A stretch of 64,000 nucleotides of DNA, from contig JAFXHX010000008.1 of the NCBI GenBank assembly GCA_017536205.1, positions 62,001 through 126,000 of the forward strand, given 5' to 3'. Below, one piece after another: positions 34,701 through 42,818 of the stretch. Below the pieces are notes generated by a model. The model did no database searches. It saw nothing but the letters and a program-made list of their open reading frames with translations, and was not told the DNA's origin. The number at the start of each line of letters is the position of its first letter. The first letter of the stretch is position 1. The stretch is from Clostridia bacterium. Lineage in GTDB: Bacteria; Bacillota; Clostridia; Christensenellales; Borkfalkiaceae. A program made the translations under genes and the position numbers.

Positions 34701-35482
34701 CACTTGTAAGAGCTTATTTCTACGATACTTGTACCCTTTCAAGCATTAAGGCTAGCACCTTTAAAAACTGCTCATCTTTAAAATCTGTAAGGCTTTCAAG
34801 TTCAATTAAAACTATCGAAACTTACGCCTTTAATAGATGCTCTGCGCTTGAGGGAATTGATTTCCCCGAAACGCTTGAAGCAATTCAGAGTTACGCATTT
34901 ATGTATGCGTTTGATAGTAACGCTAAGCCTAGCATAACAATTCCTAGTTCAGTTAAAGAAATGGGTTATTACGCGTTTGGTTACTCTAACGTTTCTGAAG
35001 TTTACTTGTTAGGCTTTAGTTCGTATGATAACTATATTACAAACAATTCAACTTACGGCGACTGTACTTTCTATTTATGTACTCGCCTTGAAAGAGTCGT
35101 TATAGGCAGTAGCGTTGAAATTATTTCTAAATCAATGTTCTACGGAAGTGCCGTGCTTAATGAAATAGTGTTTGAAAATAGTAAAAACGTTAAATATTTT
35201 GGCGAACGGGCGTTTGAAGGAAAATCAATTCCCGAAATGACCGTAACGTTTGGTAAAGACGTTAAGTTTATAGGTTACAGACCTTTTTATAAAACGACCA
35301 CCGAAAGCACCGAAGTTAGTTACTGCCCTGTAACGTTTGAGTTTGAAGATTATTCAAATCTTATTCTTTACGATACGTCGGAAAGTTCAATCGTTTTAGA
35401 AATTACAAGCGATTCGGAACTTCAGTCTGCAATCAATTTACTAATTCAAAATAAAAACTACGTTATTAAAACATCAATCTAA
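31793..35482 (+). CDS. Lipoprotein with about 14 Cys/His modules and BspA-like leucine-rich repeats
   Basis: 1229 aa from ATG 31793. Signal peptide with lipobox VTSC (Cys near residue 24). Residues 30-820 hold about fourteen degenerate modules of roughly 45-65 aa, each with a His, then T-C-x4-G, an aromatic-rich strand and CxxC followed by an aromatic (for example HYACSGCNKLY, YYRCEGCSNLF). One His and three Cys per module suggest a small metal site or disulfide knot. Residues 830-1220 are LRR_5/BspA repeats (AFKNCTSLESV, AFENCSKLSNI, SVFEGCTSLVR). Surface-exposed and likely adhesive or protein-binding. Monocistronic, with a terminator after the stop. Confidence 0.88.
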   Translation: MKKVLTLLLTITALTFGLLTVTSCTPSEPHTHAVTFVEAQESTCSENGNIAHYVCSCGKKFEDLNATIEITLVASPLNPNNHVSLTFKPQTNATCVSLASVEHYACSGCNKLYSDQLATNEILQSDIYFGELGTHVNVEFQPASAPKCNGELGNYEHFKCLDCHKLSLTEDFSKEVEEFDVIDSSSPPIHANAIKTPEVKATCNSYGVKEYYRCEGCSNLFLDEFLTMRTYEGSYELVLEYDYSNHPSLNFIPGVKATCMQSGVKDYYECVSCYRKFEDQTGTIEIFNDSDLFLPNTSHNATFYPEQTPSCKNGFVGHMPYYYCGDCGQNYDSPDSSLPIYDFNYNGDLYDVNCHELTFVDAKKQTCVQDGNSVYFYCDCGAYFDEWNYYYSTPEQFFVGYEKNEYSHSLIYLAPKSADCKQGNIECYKCEYCSTYYSLSVDPMMPSPEYIIDKSQAIIPSTGRHNLTEYAYIAPTCTQSGKSAHWKCTSCLKYFRDEAGLNEMDECLITLAPTGHSFTHYDYTPSTCLTQGNIAYSHCKNCNKDFNLVSSPIEDVTGSTLLPLSGHDTTFIEGISATCTESGVKNSNLCSVCNKHFENDLTTEITNLVIPATGHSYEEKWSYDETSHWHEANCGHDVTSEHISHNLDGYKIITPSTCTAKGVAQVYCTDCERVNNAVEVELKNHVYILVPTVDSTCASAGVSEHYTCFNCDNWFDADKNIQDKSYFEIPLSSDKHDYKTESVNGTCQQQGYTKKTCSICNDEQITYNGYGYCSFKFTSLDDYYHQSICIYCGNENGEKQSHNINNSNHCGICGEEFDFVTYLNYNVGRIDNTSTQYAFITGITSQTVLGSELKIPSMIGTYQVYSIEDYAFDNYLITSLYIPESVRQIGSNAFKNCTSLESVYFTGNSKLQVIGGSAFENCSKLSNITLPQTVTTIKNYAFKNTAIKELEFYNLIDGVMGESVFEGCTSLVRAYFYDTCTLSSIKASTFKNCSSLKSVRLSSSIKTIETYAFNRCSALEGIDFPETLEAIQSYAFMYAFDSNAKPSITIPSSVKEMGYYAFGYSNVSEVYLLGFSSYDNYITNNSTYGDCTFYLCTRLERVVIGSSVEIISKSMFYGSAVLNEIVFENSKNVKYFGERAFEGKSIPEMTVTFGKDVKFIGYRPFYKTTTESTEVSYCPVTFEFEDYSNLILYDTSESSIVLEITSDSELQSAINLLIQNKNYVIKTSI

Positions 35483-35483
35483 C

Positions 35484-35512
35484 AAAAAACTCGGCATAAT
35501 GCCGAGTTTTTT
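35484..35512. terminator. Bidirectional terminator after the LRR lipoprotein gene
   Basis: AAAAAACTCGGC / GCCGAGTTTTTT with loop ATAAT. It overlaps the stop of the convergent 45-aa peptide gene. Confidence 0.92.
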
Positions 35513-35648
35513 ATTTCATTTTTACCGCTAAAATTAAACTAGAAAGTTTGTTAAGTTTAGTAACGTAATGTTTAGCGCTAATAAATATTGCAATGCAAAT
35601 TAGCAAAACTGCAACTGCAATTAGTATTTTTACACCGTTTTTTTGCAT
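35511..35648 (-). CDS. 45-aa single-TM peptide downstream of rluB
   Basis: ATG 35648 is preceded by GGAGG at 9-nt spacing. The product has a basic N-terminus, one strong hydrophobic helix (about 8-28) and a basic tail. It is 36 nt after rluB on the same strand and ends in the terminator, so it is the last gene of the scp-rluB region. It looks like a genuine small membrane protein of unknown role. Confidence 0.6.
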   Translation of the reverse strand: MQKNGVKILIAVAVLLICIAIFISAKHYVTKLNKLSSLILAVKMK

Positions 35649-35684
35649 ATAATTCGCCTCCAAAATATGTAAGCAAACGGTTAG

Positions 35685-36389
35685 TTAAAGATTTTTTAAG
35701 TACTCCACTTCTTGTTCGGTAAGTTTTCTAACTGCGCCACGGTCAAGCCCGCCCATTCCTAAATCGCCTATTTTAATGCGCTTTAAAAACTTAACTTCTT
35801 TGCCGGCAGTTAAAAACATCTTTCTAATTTCACGGTTTCTACCTTCCGTAACCGTAACGTGATATTTAGTAAACGATTTAGTTTCATCAACCACTTTAAT
35901 ATTACACTTTTTAGTTTTAACACCGTCTATAACAACACCACGCGAAAGTTTTAAAACCGAAGCATCGTCAAGCGTACCTTCAATTTTTACAAGATAAGTT
36001 TTTGGTATTTCGCTTGAAGGGTGAATAAGTCTATTAGAAAAATCGCCGTCGTTTGTAAAAATAAGCATACCTTCGCTATCATAGTCAAGCCTACCAACGG
36101 GGAAAACCCTATCAATTCCCGAAGGAAGAAGGTCCATAACGGTTTTTCTACCCTTTTCATCACTAACCGTACAAACGTAGCCTTTCGGCTTATTCATAAC
36201 GTAGTACGAAAACTTTTTAAGTTTGCTTATACGCTTGCCGTTAACTGCTACTGCATCGTTAAACTCGTCTATATCTTCGCCAAGTGAACAAACCCTGCCG
36301 TTAACGGTTACAAGCCCGTCTGCAATAAGTTTATCGCAATTTCTTCTACTTGCAACGCCACTTTCGGCTAAAAACTTGTTAATTCTCAT
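35685..36389 (-). CDS. rluB: Pseudouridine synthase RluB/RsuA family
   Basis: 234 aa. N-terminal S4 RNA-binding domain (about 1-60) and a catalytic domain with the GRLDYDSEGMLIFTNDG motif containing the catalytic Asp. RNREIRKM near the C-terminus is also typical. It makes a pseudouridine in 23S rRNA (RluB, position 2605 by E. coli numbering). SD AGGTG. It follows dacF by 17 nt, as in many Firmicutes. Confidence 0.95.
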   Translation of the reverse strand: MRINKFLAESGVASRRNCDKLIADGLVTVNGRVCSLGEDIDEFNDAVAVNGKRISKLKKFSYYVMNKPKGYVCTVSDEKGRKTVMDLLPSGIDRVFPVGRLDYDSEGMLIFTNDGDFSNRLIHPSSEIPKTYLVKIEGTLDDASVLKLSRGVVIDGVKTKKCNIKVVDETKSFTKYHVTVTEGRNREIRKMFLTAGKEVKFLKRIKIGDLGMGGLDRGAVRKLTEQEVEYLKNL

Positions 36390-36406
36390 AAAACACCTAT
36401 AAAGAT

Positions 36407-37468
36407 TTAATTATCTATTATAGTAAATATTTTTTTAGAAAAAATCAACTTATTTTCGGCAAAAACTTCAAAATCGGCAGTTTTTGTGGCATTTTCTATA
36501 AAATCATCTAGCGTAGCGCCGTTAAACTTATAAGTTACACTAGAACTTTCTTTACTAGTTAACGGAAAATAAACGTCGTTTGCTATACATATTTTAACCT
36601 TTTTCCCACGTTTGCCAGCAAAAACCCTATCAAAATCAAGCGCATCAACTATTTTAACTAAACTGTAACTATTAAATGCATTATCTAGTAGTTCAGTAGA
36701 GCGCTCCCACATTTGCGGGCTATTTATTACAACCGAAACAACTTCCATACCGTTTCTATTTGCTGAAGAAACCAAGCACCTACCCGCCTTTTTAGTAAAA
36801 CCTGTTTTTACGCCGGTTGCGCCGTCGTAATTAAATAAAAGTTTGTTCTTGTTAATTAGCACTCTATCGTAATCGTAGCCGTCGTTTGATATTTTTATAC
36901 GTTTTGTTGAACAAATCTCCTTAAAAACGCTATTTTTAAGCGCACGGCAAGTAATTTTAGCAAGGTCGTGTGCAGTAGTATAATGATTTTTATCGTGAAG
37001 ACCGTGTGGATTTACAAAATTAGAGTTTATAACACCTGCCTTTCTAGCAGTTTCGTTCATAAGAGCAATAAACTTACTTCTGTCAACAAGCGAAATCGCC
37101 AAACACTCGGCACAGTCGTTACCACTTCTAAGCATTAGCCCGTACAATAGTTCTTTAACCGTTAATTTTTCACCTTCACGAAGATATATGCTAGAACCTT
37201 CTACACCCGTAGCCTTTTTAGGAACGGTTATTTCTTTATCTAAATCAAAGTTTTCTATAACGGTAAGCGCAGTCAAAATCTTGGTGGTCGATGCCATAGG
37301 AAGTTTTTTGTCGCTTGAATATTCACTTAAAACTCTACCAGTACTCACTTCCATTACACACTCGCCACTCGATACGGTATAAGCGCTTGCAACGTCTATT
37401 TTTGAAAATTGAAAAATACCAAATATTGCCGTAATTATCGCAAAATATAAAGATAATTTAACTTTCAT
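36407..37468 (-). CDS. dacF: D-alanyl-D-alanine carboxypeptidase (DacF-like, S11)
   Basis: 353 aa. Signal peptide (about 1-29), then the S11 peptidase domain: STTK (SxxK, near residue 61), SGN (SxN, near 116) and KTG in GVKTGFTKKAG. A C-terminal beta domain ends with a possible amphipathic anchor. It trims D-Ala from peptidoglycan pentapeptides; DacF in Bacillus acts in the forespore. It overlaps ytfJ by 11 nt. Together with ytfJ it suggests a sporulation-linked operon. Confidence 0.93.
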   Translation of the reverse strand: MKVKLSLYFAIITAIFGIFQFSKIDVASAYTVSSGECVMEVSTGRVLSEYSSDKKLPMASTTKILTALTVIENFDLDKEITVPKKATGVEGSSIYLREGEKLTVKELLYGLMLRSGNDCAECLAISLVDRSKFIALMNETARKAGVINSNFVNPHGLHDKNHYTTAHDLAKITCRALKNSVFKEICSTKRIKISNDGYDYDRVLINKNKLLFNYDGATGVKTGFTKKAGRCLVSSANRNGMEVVSVVINSPQMWERSTELLDNAFNSYSLVKIVDALDFDRVFAGKRGKKVKICIANDVYFPLTSKESSSVTYKFNGATLDDFIENATKTADFEVFAENKLIFSKKIFTIIDN

Positions 37469-37820
37469 AATTGAGTGCCTTTTTTAGTAATTCAGTTGAT
37501 TTTTCAAACATGGTTTCGGTAATATCAAGTGGTACTTTTATAAACTCGCATGCACCGTTATTAAAAATGAAAAAACCACAAGGCGCCATATTAACCACAG
37601 TTCCAACACCACCTGCAAACGGGTGAGTTTTATCGCCTGCAAACAGTTTAACCTCGCCGTACTCTCCACCACCACCTAAGTATACCGTTGTTATTTTGCT
37701 AACTGGAATTATAGTAACGCTATCGCTAATTTGAACGGGTGAGCCAACAATAGAGTTTGGGTTTAAAGCGTTTTGTAGTTCGCTAACCGTGCTTGAAATA
37801 AACTTATTTTTATCTTTCAT
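37458..37820 (-). CDS. ytfJ: GerW/YtfJ family spore protein
   Basis: 120 aa, the YtfJ (GerW) family, with GSPVQISDSVTIIPVSK and the glycine-rich AGGVGTVVNMAPCGF segment. In Bacillus it is needed for lysozyme-dependent germination responses of spores. It lies between a DUF2953-like gene (11-nt overlap) and dacF, the conserved Firmicutes order. This is evidence for sporulation ability in the lineage. Confidence 0.93.
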   Translation of the reverse strand: MKDKNKFISSTVSELQNALNPNSIVGSPVQISDSVTIIPVSKITTVYLGGGGEYGEVKLFAGDKTHPFAGGVGTVVNMAPCGFFIFNNGACEFIKVPLDITETMFEKSTELLKKALNYES

Positions 37821-38346
37821 AAACTACTTCCTTACTGCTTTTAGAGTTTGCAATTATTGCCCTAACTATACAAAACAGGTTAAAAAACACGCCTAATTTT
37901 AATTTTATAGCCTTTAAATCATCAAAATCGGTGTAAACGTTAAAATTAGGGTTAAAATCAACGTGCGAGCGATTATATAATTTTGTCTGCAAAATTGTAT
38001 TTGTTAGAGTATACACACCGTAAAATGCAATTAGTTCGTTTAGGTTTTTAAGCCCAACGTCAAATACGTAACTAATTGAAAACAAACTAAAAGAAGAAGT
38101 AATTCCCTTGCCACCGTTTAAACCTTTAATAGTTTTCGTGTCTATAATAATTGCTTTTTCGTTTGATATATGAATATAAAACCCGCCCCTGTTTCTACCT
38201 TTAACGTAGCCCGAAACAATGCGAATAAAACCAAACAAATAAAAAGCAAAGTACAACCGTTTAGCGCTATCATCATAAAAAATATAGGTTGTAATAAATA
38301 TAGGAATAAACAAAATAATTGTTAAAATAAAAACACCTAAAATCAC
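37810..38346 (-). CDS. DUF2953-like membrane protein
   Basis: 178 aa. One N-terminal TM helix (about 2-24) and a second hydrophobic stretch; the soluble part is basic and beta-rich. Position between scpB and ytfJ is that of DUF2953 proteins in Firmicutes, and that, rather than a strong motif, is the main reason for the call. The start is GTG 38346. No SD is present, and AATACT lies exactly 6 nt before the GTG, but there is no good -35. A terminator separates it from scpB. Confidence 0.7.
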   Translation of the reverse strand: MILGVFILTIILFIPIFITTYIFYDDSAKRLYFAFYLFGFIRIVSGYVKGRNRGGFYIHISNEKAIIIDTKTIKGLNGGKGITSSFSLFSISYVFDVGLKNLNELIAFYGVYTLTNTILQTKLYNRSHVDFNPNFNVYTDFDDLKAIKLKLGVFFNLFCIVRAIIANSKSSKEVVYER

Positions 38347-38371
38347 ACTATAAGTATTTAGAAAAACAATA

Positions 38372-38398
38372 AAAAAATGCGTTAGAAACGCATTTTTT
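38372..38398 (-). terminator. Terminator after scpB
   Basis: AAAAAATGCGTT / AACGCATTTTTT hairpin with loop AGA. It separates scpAB from the DUF2953-ytfJ-dacF-rluB genes. Confidence 0.9.
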
Positions 38399-38403
38399 AA
38401 ATA

Positions 38404-39141
38404 TTATTTAATTACTTCAACCGACTCGCCACGCAAGTGTTCGGGAAGTTCTTCGGCTTCGATATCGGGAAGTTCAAAATCACCTTCGCTAACAGTAACT
38501 TCAGGCTCGTTATCGTTTAAACTTTCAGTTTCTTCAACTGCTTTTTGAAGTGGGTTAACTTCACCTTCAACGTACTCGTCTTTCTCAAATAGATAAGCAC
38601 TATCGTTTGCAGGGCTACGAAGCGCAACGATTTTTTGCATAAGTTCTTCATAATCGGGTAAGTCTTCAAGCGAAGATATTTGAAAGCGTTTTAAAAACTC
38701 GTCTGTCGTGCCAAATAAAACGGGTTTACCAACCGTATCTTTACGGCCAACAACTTCAATAACGCCAAGTTTTAAAAGGTTTTGAAGCGCAAATTCACTG
38801 TTAGACCCCCTTAACTCTTCAAGGTCGATACGAGTTACGGGTTGTTTATAAGCAATAATAGCGGCAACTTCAAGCATACTTTTTGAAAGTTCACGCTCTT
38901 TAATGGGGTTTAAAACGTTAGAAACAGCGTCGGCATAATTTGAGTTCGAGCAAAATTGAAGTTTTTTATTAAAAACTAAAAGGTTAATACCACTTTCGCC
39001 CGAATATTTATCTTGCAAAGTTTTAACGGCGTTTAAAACGTCTTTTTCAGTTACGTTTGACTTTTCGGCAATATCTTTAATAGCAACGGCATCGCCCGAA
39101 ACGAATAGTATTGACTCAATTATATTCGCTAAGTTCTCCAA
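38404..39141 (-). CDS. scpB: Segregation and condensation protein B
   Basis: ScpB: two winged-helix domains (about residues 5-75 and 80-160) with SMLEVAAIIAYKQPVTRIDLEELRG and an acidic C-terminal tail. With ScpA and SMC it forms the condensin that compacts and segregates the chromosome. The start needs care: ATG 39165 has no SD, while TTG 39141 sits 6 nt after GGAGGAG, so I prefer TTG 39141 (245 aa). A start at 39189 is unlikely. It overlaps the scpA end in either case. Confidence 0.93.
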   Translation of the reverse strand: MENLANIIESILFVSGDAVAIKDIAEKSNVTEKDVLNAVKTLQDKYSGESGINLLVFNKKLQFCSNSNYADAVSNVLNPIKERELSKSMLEVAAIIAYKQPVTRIDLEELRGSNSEFALQNLLKLGVIEVVGRKDTVGKPVLFGTTDEFLKRFQISSLEDLPDYEELMQKIVALRSPANDSAYLFEKDEYVEGEVNPLQKAVEETESLNDNEPEVTVSEGDFELPDIEAEELPEHLRGESVEVIK

Positions 39142-39895
39142 TTTCTTCTCCTCCGTTGTTTTCATTATAATAAAGCGTAATATCGCCAAAAGTATCGTCT
39201 TGCATAAAGGTTAAATACTGGTGCTTTAAAAGTTCTAAAAGCGCCTGAAACGTAGTAATCATTTCAGTTTTAGTGCTATAACGCGTGAATAAATCGTAAA
39301 AACTCATTTCTTTACGCTCTAAAAGTTGGGAGCGAATAAAATAAATCTTATCTGCAACCGTAAACACTTCGCGTGGAACTTCTTTTTCGGTATTTTCAAT
39401 GGTATCTCTAACGTCAACACGCTTTAAAAGGTTGGTAAACGCGTTTATAAGCCCGCCAAGATTAAAATCGGTATAAACGATTTTGACCTTGCTAGCGTCG
39501 TTATCGGGTTTTTTATAAAACTTGTTAACGTCTTCTAAGTTTTTAAGTTTTTCAGCCGATTCTTTATAAAGCTTATATTCTTCAAGCCTAGAAATTAAAA
39601 GCCTACCTTCTTCTTCGGCTTCAAGTTGCGCTTCTTCATTAGGAATAATGGCTTTTGACTTAATTTCTAAAATAGTTGCCGCAATAGACAAATAATCGCT
39701 TTCAGTTTCCATATCGATTTCGGAATTGTAAACGTACTCTAAAAACTGATTAGTTACTTCAGAAACGAAAATATCTTTAACGTCGATTTCAGCACGGTTA
39801 ATTAAATAAAGTAATAAATCAAGCGGACCTTCAAAGTCAAGACTAGATAATTTAGTTGTATAGTCAACCCTTGACTCAAAGTTATTACTTGCCAT
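39116..39895 (-). CDS. scpA: Segregation and condensation protein A
   Basis: 259 aa, kleisin of the SMC-ScpAB complex. N-terminal segment FEGPLDLLLYLINRAEIDVKDI is diagnostic, and a C-terminal winged helix with FQALLELLKHQ follows. SD AGGGG before ATG. Likely promoter TTGCAT-17-TACAAT in the upstream gap, directly after the carboxypeptidase terminator. Overlaps scpB. Confidence 0.96.
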   Translation of the reverse strand: MASNNFESRVDYTTKLSSLDFEGPLDLLLYLINRAEIDVKDIFVSEVTNQFLEYVYNSEIDMETESDYLSIAATILEIKSKAIIPNEEAQLEAEEEGRLLISRLEEYKLYKESAEKLKNLEDVNKFYKKPDNDASKVKIVYTDFNLGGLINAFTNLLKRVDVRDTIENTEKEVPREVFTVADKIYFIRSQLLERKEMSFYDLFTRYSTKTEMITTFQALLELLKHQYLTFMQDDTFGDITLYYNENNGGEEIGELSEYN

Positions 39896-39950
39896 AAAAC
39901 CCCTAAAAATTACTGAAAAATCTACACTTTTATTGTACTATAAACTCAAA

Positions 39951-39980
39951 AAAAATGCAAGAACTTTTACAGTTCTTGCA
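39951..39980 (-). terminator. Terminator of the second carboxypeptidase gene
   Basis: TGCAAGAACT (39956-39965) / AGTTCTTGCA (39971-39980) hairpin, followed on the minus strand by eight T. Confidence 0.9.
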
Positions 39981-39985
39981 AAATA

Positions 39986-41125
39986 TTAAACTGCCCATTT
40001 CCCTGCAATTTCTTTAACGTAATCAATAAAGCCCATTTTACCAGAATCGCACGCCGACACAAGCCTTACACGCCCCTTTTCAACGCCCGAAACGTAAATT
40101 ATCGCCTCGCCAACAACGTTGCCACGCTTAATAGGCGCACGCACTTCGCTGAATACGTATTCCACTTCGCAGTCAATCTTTTCGCCCTTTTTAGAAAGTA
40201 CGAAAAAGTTATTTTCAGGCAACACTTCAATTTGTTTAACCTTACCACCTAACACGCTAACCGTGCTATCTAGTGGAACGCTTTTATCAAGTACGGCTTT
40301 GTTTTCATAACCGTTAAATCCAAGGTTTAACATATTAGAAACTTCACTAAACCTACTTTTAGAGTCGCTTGCGCCAATTACAGCCGATATAAGGCGCATA
40401 TTTCCCCTTTTAGCAGTTGCAGTTAGGCAAAACCCTGCCTCGTTTGTAAAGCCCGTTTTACCGCCGTCACAACCGTTATAAAACTTAATTAACTTGTTAG
40501 TGTTGGTAATTTGGGTGCTATTTTTACTATGCTTAATCTCATCAAGCCACACGCCCGAAAACTCAAAGTACTGTTCGTGTGAAATTAGGTCGGCAAAAAT
40601 TAACGTTATATCTTTAGCGCACGAATATTGCATAGGCTTTGGAAGCCCCGTGCAGTTAGCAAATAGCGTGTTTGTTAGCCCAAGCACCTTAACTTTTTCG
40701 TTCATTTTCTTAACGCACTCTTCTTCACTGCCGTAAAGCCTTTCAGCGATTGCAACTGAAGCGTCGTTAGCAGAAGCAACCGTAATAGATTTTACAAGGT
40801 CTTTAACCAAATACGACCCGTTTGCCTCTAAAAACACTTGGCTACCACCCATACCAGACGCCTTTTCGCTAATTACAACGCTTTCTTCAAGCGATAAAGC
40901 ACCGTTTTCTACGTTTTCGTAAATAAGGTCAAGTAGCATAATTTTAGTCATACTGGCAATAGGCAGTCTTGCGTTTTCGTTGCGAGCGTAAATTGCGGTT
41001 TTAGTGTTAAAATCGTATAAATACGCCGATTTTGCTTGCGATTTTTCTTCGGCAAACACCGTTACGGGCGAAATGCACGCACACGCCAAAATTGAAACTA
41101 TAAATAACTTAATAAACTTTTTCAT
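39986..41125 (-). CDS. D-alanyl-D-alanine carboxypeptidase, second S11 paralogue
   Basis: 379 aa from ATG 41125. A signal peptide (MKKFIKLF.., cleavage after VFA near residue 24) fits this start; the in-frame TTG at 41149 lies 3 nt after a TATAAT box and is rejected. Active-site motifs are SMTK, SAN and KTG (GGKTGFTNEAG). The C-terminal beta domain is followed by a possible amphipathic helix. A DacA/DacB-like peptidoglycan trimming enzyme. Adjacent to sporulation genes, so a DacB-like role in spore cortex is possible. Confidence 0.93.
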   Translation of the reverse strand: MKKFIKLFIVSILACACISPVTVFAEEKSQAKSAYLYDFNTKTAIYARNENARLPIASMTKIMLLDLIYENVENGALSLEESVVISEKASGMGGSQVFLEANGSYLVKDLVKSITVASANDASVAIAERLYGSEEECVKKMNEKVKVLGLTNTLFANCTGLPKPMQYSCAKDITLIFADLISHEQYFEFSGVWLDEIKHSKNSTQITNTNKLIKFYNGCDGGKTGFTNEAGFCLTATAKRGNMRLISAVIGASDSKSRFSEVSNMLNLGFNGYENKAVLDKSVPLDSTVSVLGGKVKQIEVLPENNFFVLSKKGEKIDCEVEYVFSEVRAPIKRGNVVGEAIIYVSGVEKGRVRLVSACDSGKMGFIDYVKEIAGKWAV

Positions 41126-41160
41126 AGTAACAGTTTTAGTAGTTACCAAAAAATTATACT

Positions 41161-41742
41161 TTAATAATAAAAACTTAACGGCCTAAACAAAAACACTAAA
41201 AGCAAAAACTCTATTATAGCCCCAACCGCCGAAATTATAAACGCTAGTATAGCCTTTTTAAAAAACTTTTCAGCGTAGCATTTTTCGCACTGCTTTTTAT
41301 ATGTAGAAAGTAAATATAGCGATGCACCCACATAAACGAACACGCCTTGTAAAAAGACTAAAAACAAGTACGAAAACACACCGAAAACACCTAGCGCCGA
41401 AATAATAATTCTTGCCGATAGCCCTAAAAAATACGCCCTTAAAAACATAAGTGCAAAGCATGCGTAATACAAAACTTTGTTAAGCGATAGTAGATATAAT
41501 GCACCTATAAAACAAAGAGAGTATATAAGCCGTTTAACTAAAAACGAAAACGCCGAACTATCAGGGCTTAAAACGGCTTTAAAATAGATTAACCCAAAGT
41601 CGCTAAAGTACTTACTAAAAATGCTAAAAACGGGCGTTAAAAGCCCAAGAACTACCCCAAAAACAAAAACACCCACTAAAACCCAAAACAAAATTAGGTT
41701 GTTTTTTATTAAATTAAAACAATCGGCTACAAAACTTTTCAT
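41161..41742 (-). CDS. Polytopic membrane protein, SpoIIM-like (tentative)
   Basis: 193 aa from ATG 41742 (GGAG 9 nt upstream). Five hydrophobic helices, with the N-terminal hydrophilic cap and GVVLGLLTPV turn reminiscent of SpoIIM/DUF95, and location next to spoIVB. SpoIIM is part of the forespore-engulfment peptidoglycan machinery. The sequence match I can see is weak, so this is mostly context. Its SD lies inside the 3' arm of a terminator-like hairpin. Confidence 0.5.
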   Translation of the reverse strand: MKSFVADCFNLIKNNLILFWVLVGVFVFGVVLGLLTPVFSIFSKYFSDFGLIYFKAVLSPDSSAFSFLVKRLIYSLCFIGALYLLSLNKVLYYACFALMFLRAYFLGLSARIIISALGVFGVFSYLFLVFLQGVFVYVGASLYLLSTYKKQCEKCYAEKFFKKAILAFIISAVGAIIEFLLLVFLFRPLSFYY

Positions 41743-41747
41743 AAAAA

Positions 41748-41773
41748 AATCTCCATAAATATATATGGAGATT
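41748..41773 (-). terminator. Terminator-like hairpin after spoIVB that contains the next gene's SD
   Basis: AATCTCCATA / TATGGAGATT with a 6-nt loop. On the minus strand it is followed by a T-tract and then ATG 41742. The GGAG SD of the downstream gene is in the 3' arm. Confidence 0.7.
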
Positions 41774-41782
41774 AAGTTTAAG

Positions 41783-42775
41783 TTATTCCGCAAGCATATT
41801 TAGTATTGATATTCCGTAGCCACGAGTTGAGTCGTTTAAAAAAACGTGAGTGACTGCACCAACTAATTTTCCGTTTTGAATTATAGGGCTACCACTCATG
41901 CCTTGAAGTATTCCACCCGTAATTTTAATAAGTTCTTCATCGCAAACGTGAATAACCAAGTTTTTGTTTTGCCCGTTTTTATGGTCCGTTTTAACTATAT
42001 CAACGTCGTAATATTCGGGTGTAGAGCCGTTAACTGTTGAATATATTTGAGCCTTACCTTGCGTTGCAACTCCACACTCTATAAGCCTATAACCAAACCT
42101 ATTAAACTTTTCAATTTTGCCGTAAAGCCCAACTTTAGAGTTTTTACTAATTTTACCGATAGTAGCGTCTTGCAAAAATGTTCCCCTAAGTTCACCTGCT
42201 TTTCCACGACTAGCCTTGTTAACCCCTATAACGGTAGCAGAATAAACGCTACCAGAGTTAACGCTTATAATACTGCCGTTTTCGTTTATTACGGGGTGAC
42301 CAAGCGATGCAAAACTGCCGTCGCTAGTATAATAAGTAACAGTGCCAAGTCCCGTTAAATCGTTGCGAATAAACACGCCAAGCCTATAAAGCCCGTTAAC
42401 GTCTTTAGCGGGCGTAACGTTTACAATATGCGTTTTACCGTCTCTTAAATATTCTAAAACTATAACGTTACCTTTACTTTTAATTGTTTCGGCGTTAACG
42501 TCGCTAGCAGAATTAACGGCGTTTCCGTTCATTTTTATAATAACGTCACCTTGCAAAACACCTACACTTTTAAGTGGAGAAACAAGCCCGTTTTCGGTAA
42601 TAACGTCGCAAGTGCCAACAACGGTTGCACCTTCGGTTTTAATGGTAAAACCTAAAACGTTACCACCTAAATATAAAGTAGTTACGTTAGCACTAGCATA
42701 ATTAAATGAAAAATTAAGTAAAACTACTAACAAAAAGCAAATTATTGCCTTTTTAAACAAGTAAAATCTTTTCAT
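41783..42775 (-). CDS. spoIVB: SpoIVB peptidase (S55)
   Basis: 330 aa from ATG 42775. An N-terminal membrane anchor/signal (about 5-27), a PDZ domain (about 80-150) and the S55 serine peptidase domain: SFASLGHPV (catalytic His) and GMSGSPIIQNG (catalytic Ser, near residue 293), ending with THVFLNDSTRGYGI. In Bacillus SpoIVB is secreted from the forespore and signals sigma-K activation through BofA/SpoIVFA; it also shows the lineage can sporulate. Unlike many Clostridia, spo0A is not the next gene; a SpoIIM-like gene is. Confidence 0.95.
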   Translation of the reverse strand: MKRFYLFKKAIICFLLVVLLNFSFNYASANVTTLYLGGNVLGFTIKTEGATVVGTCDVITENGLVSPLKSVGVLQGDVIIKMNGNAVNSASDVNAETIKSKGNVIVLEYLRDGKTHIVNVTPAKDVNGLYRLGVFIRNDLTGLGTVTYYTSDGSFASLGHPVINENGSIISVNSGSVYSATVIGVNKASRGKAGELRGTFLQDATIGKISKNSKVGLYGKIEKFNRFGYRLIECGVATQGKAQIYSTVNGSTPEYYDVDIVKTDHKNGQNKNLVIHVCDEELIKITGGILQGMSGSPIIQNGKLVGAVTHVFLNDSTRGYGISILNMLAE

Positions 42776-42818
42776 AATAATAAGTGTTTGCAAAACTACG
42801 CCGTTTATTCAAAACGAT

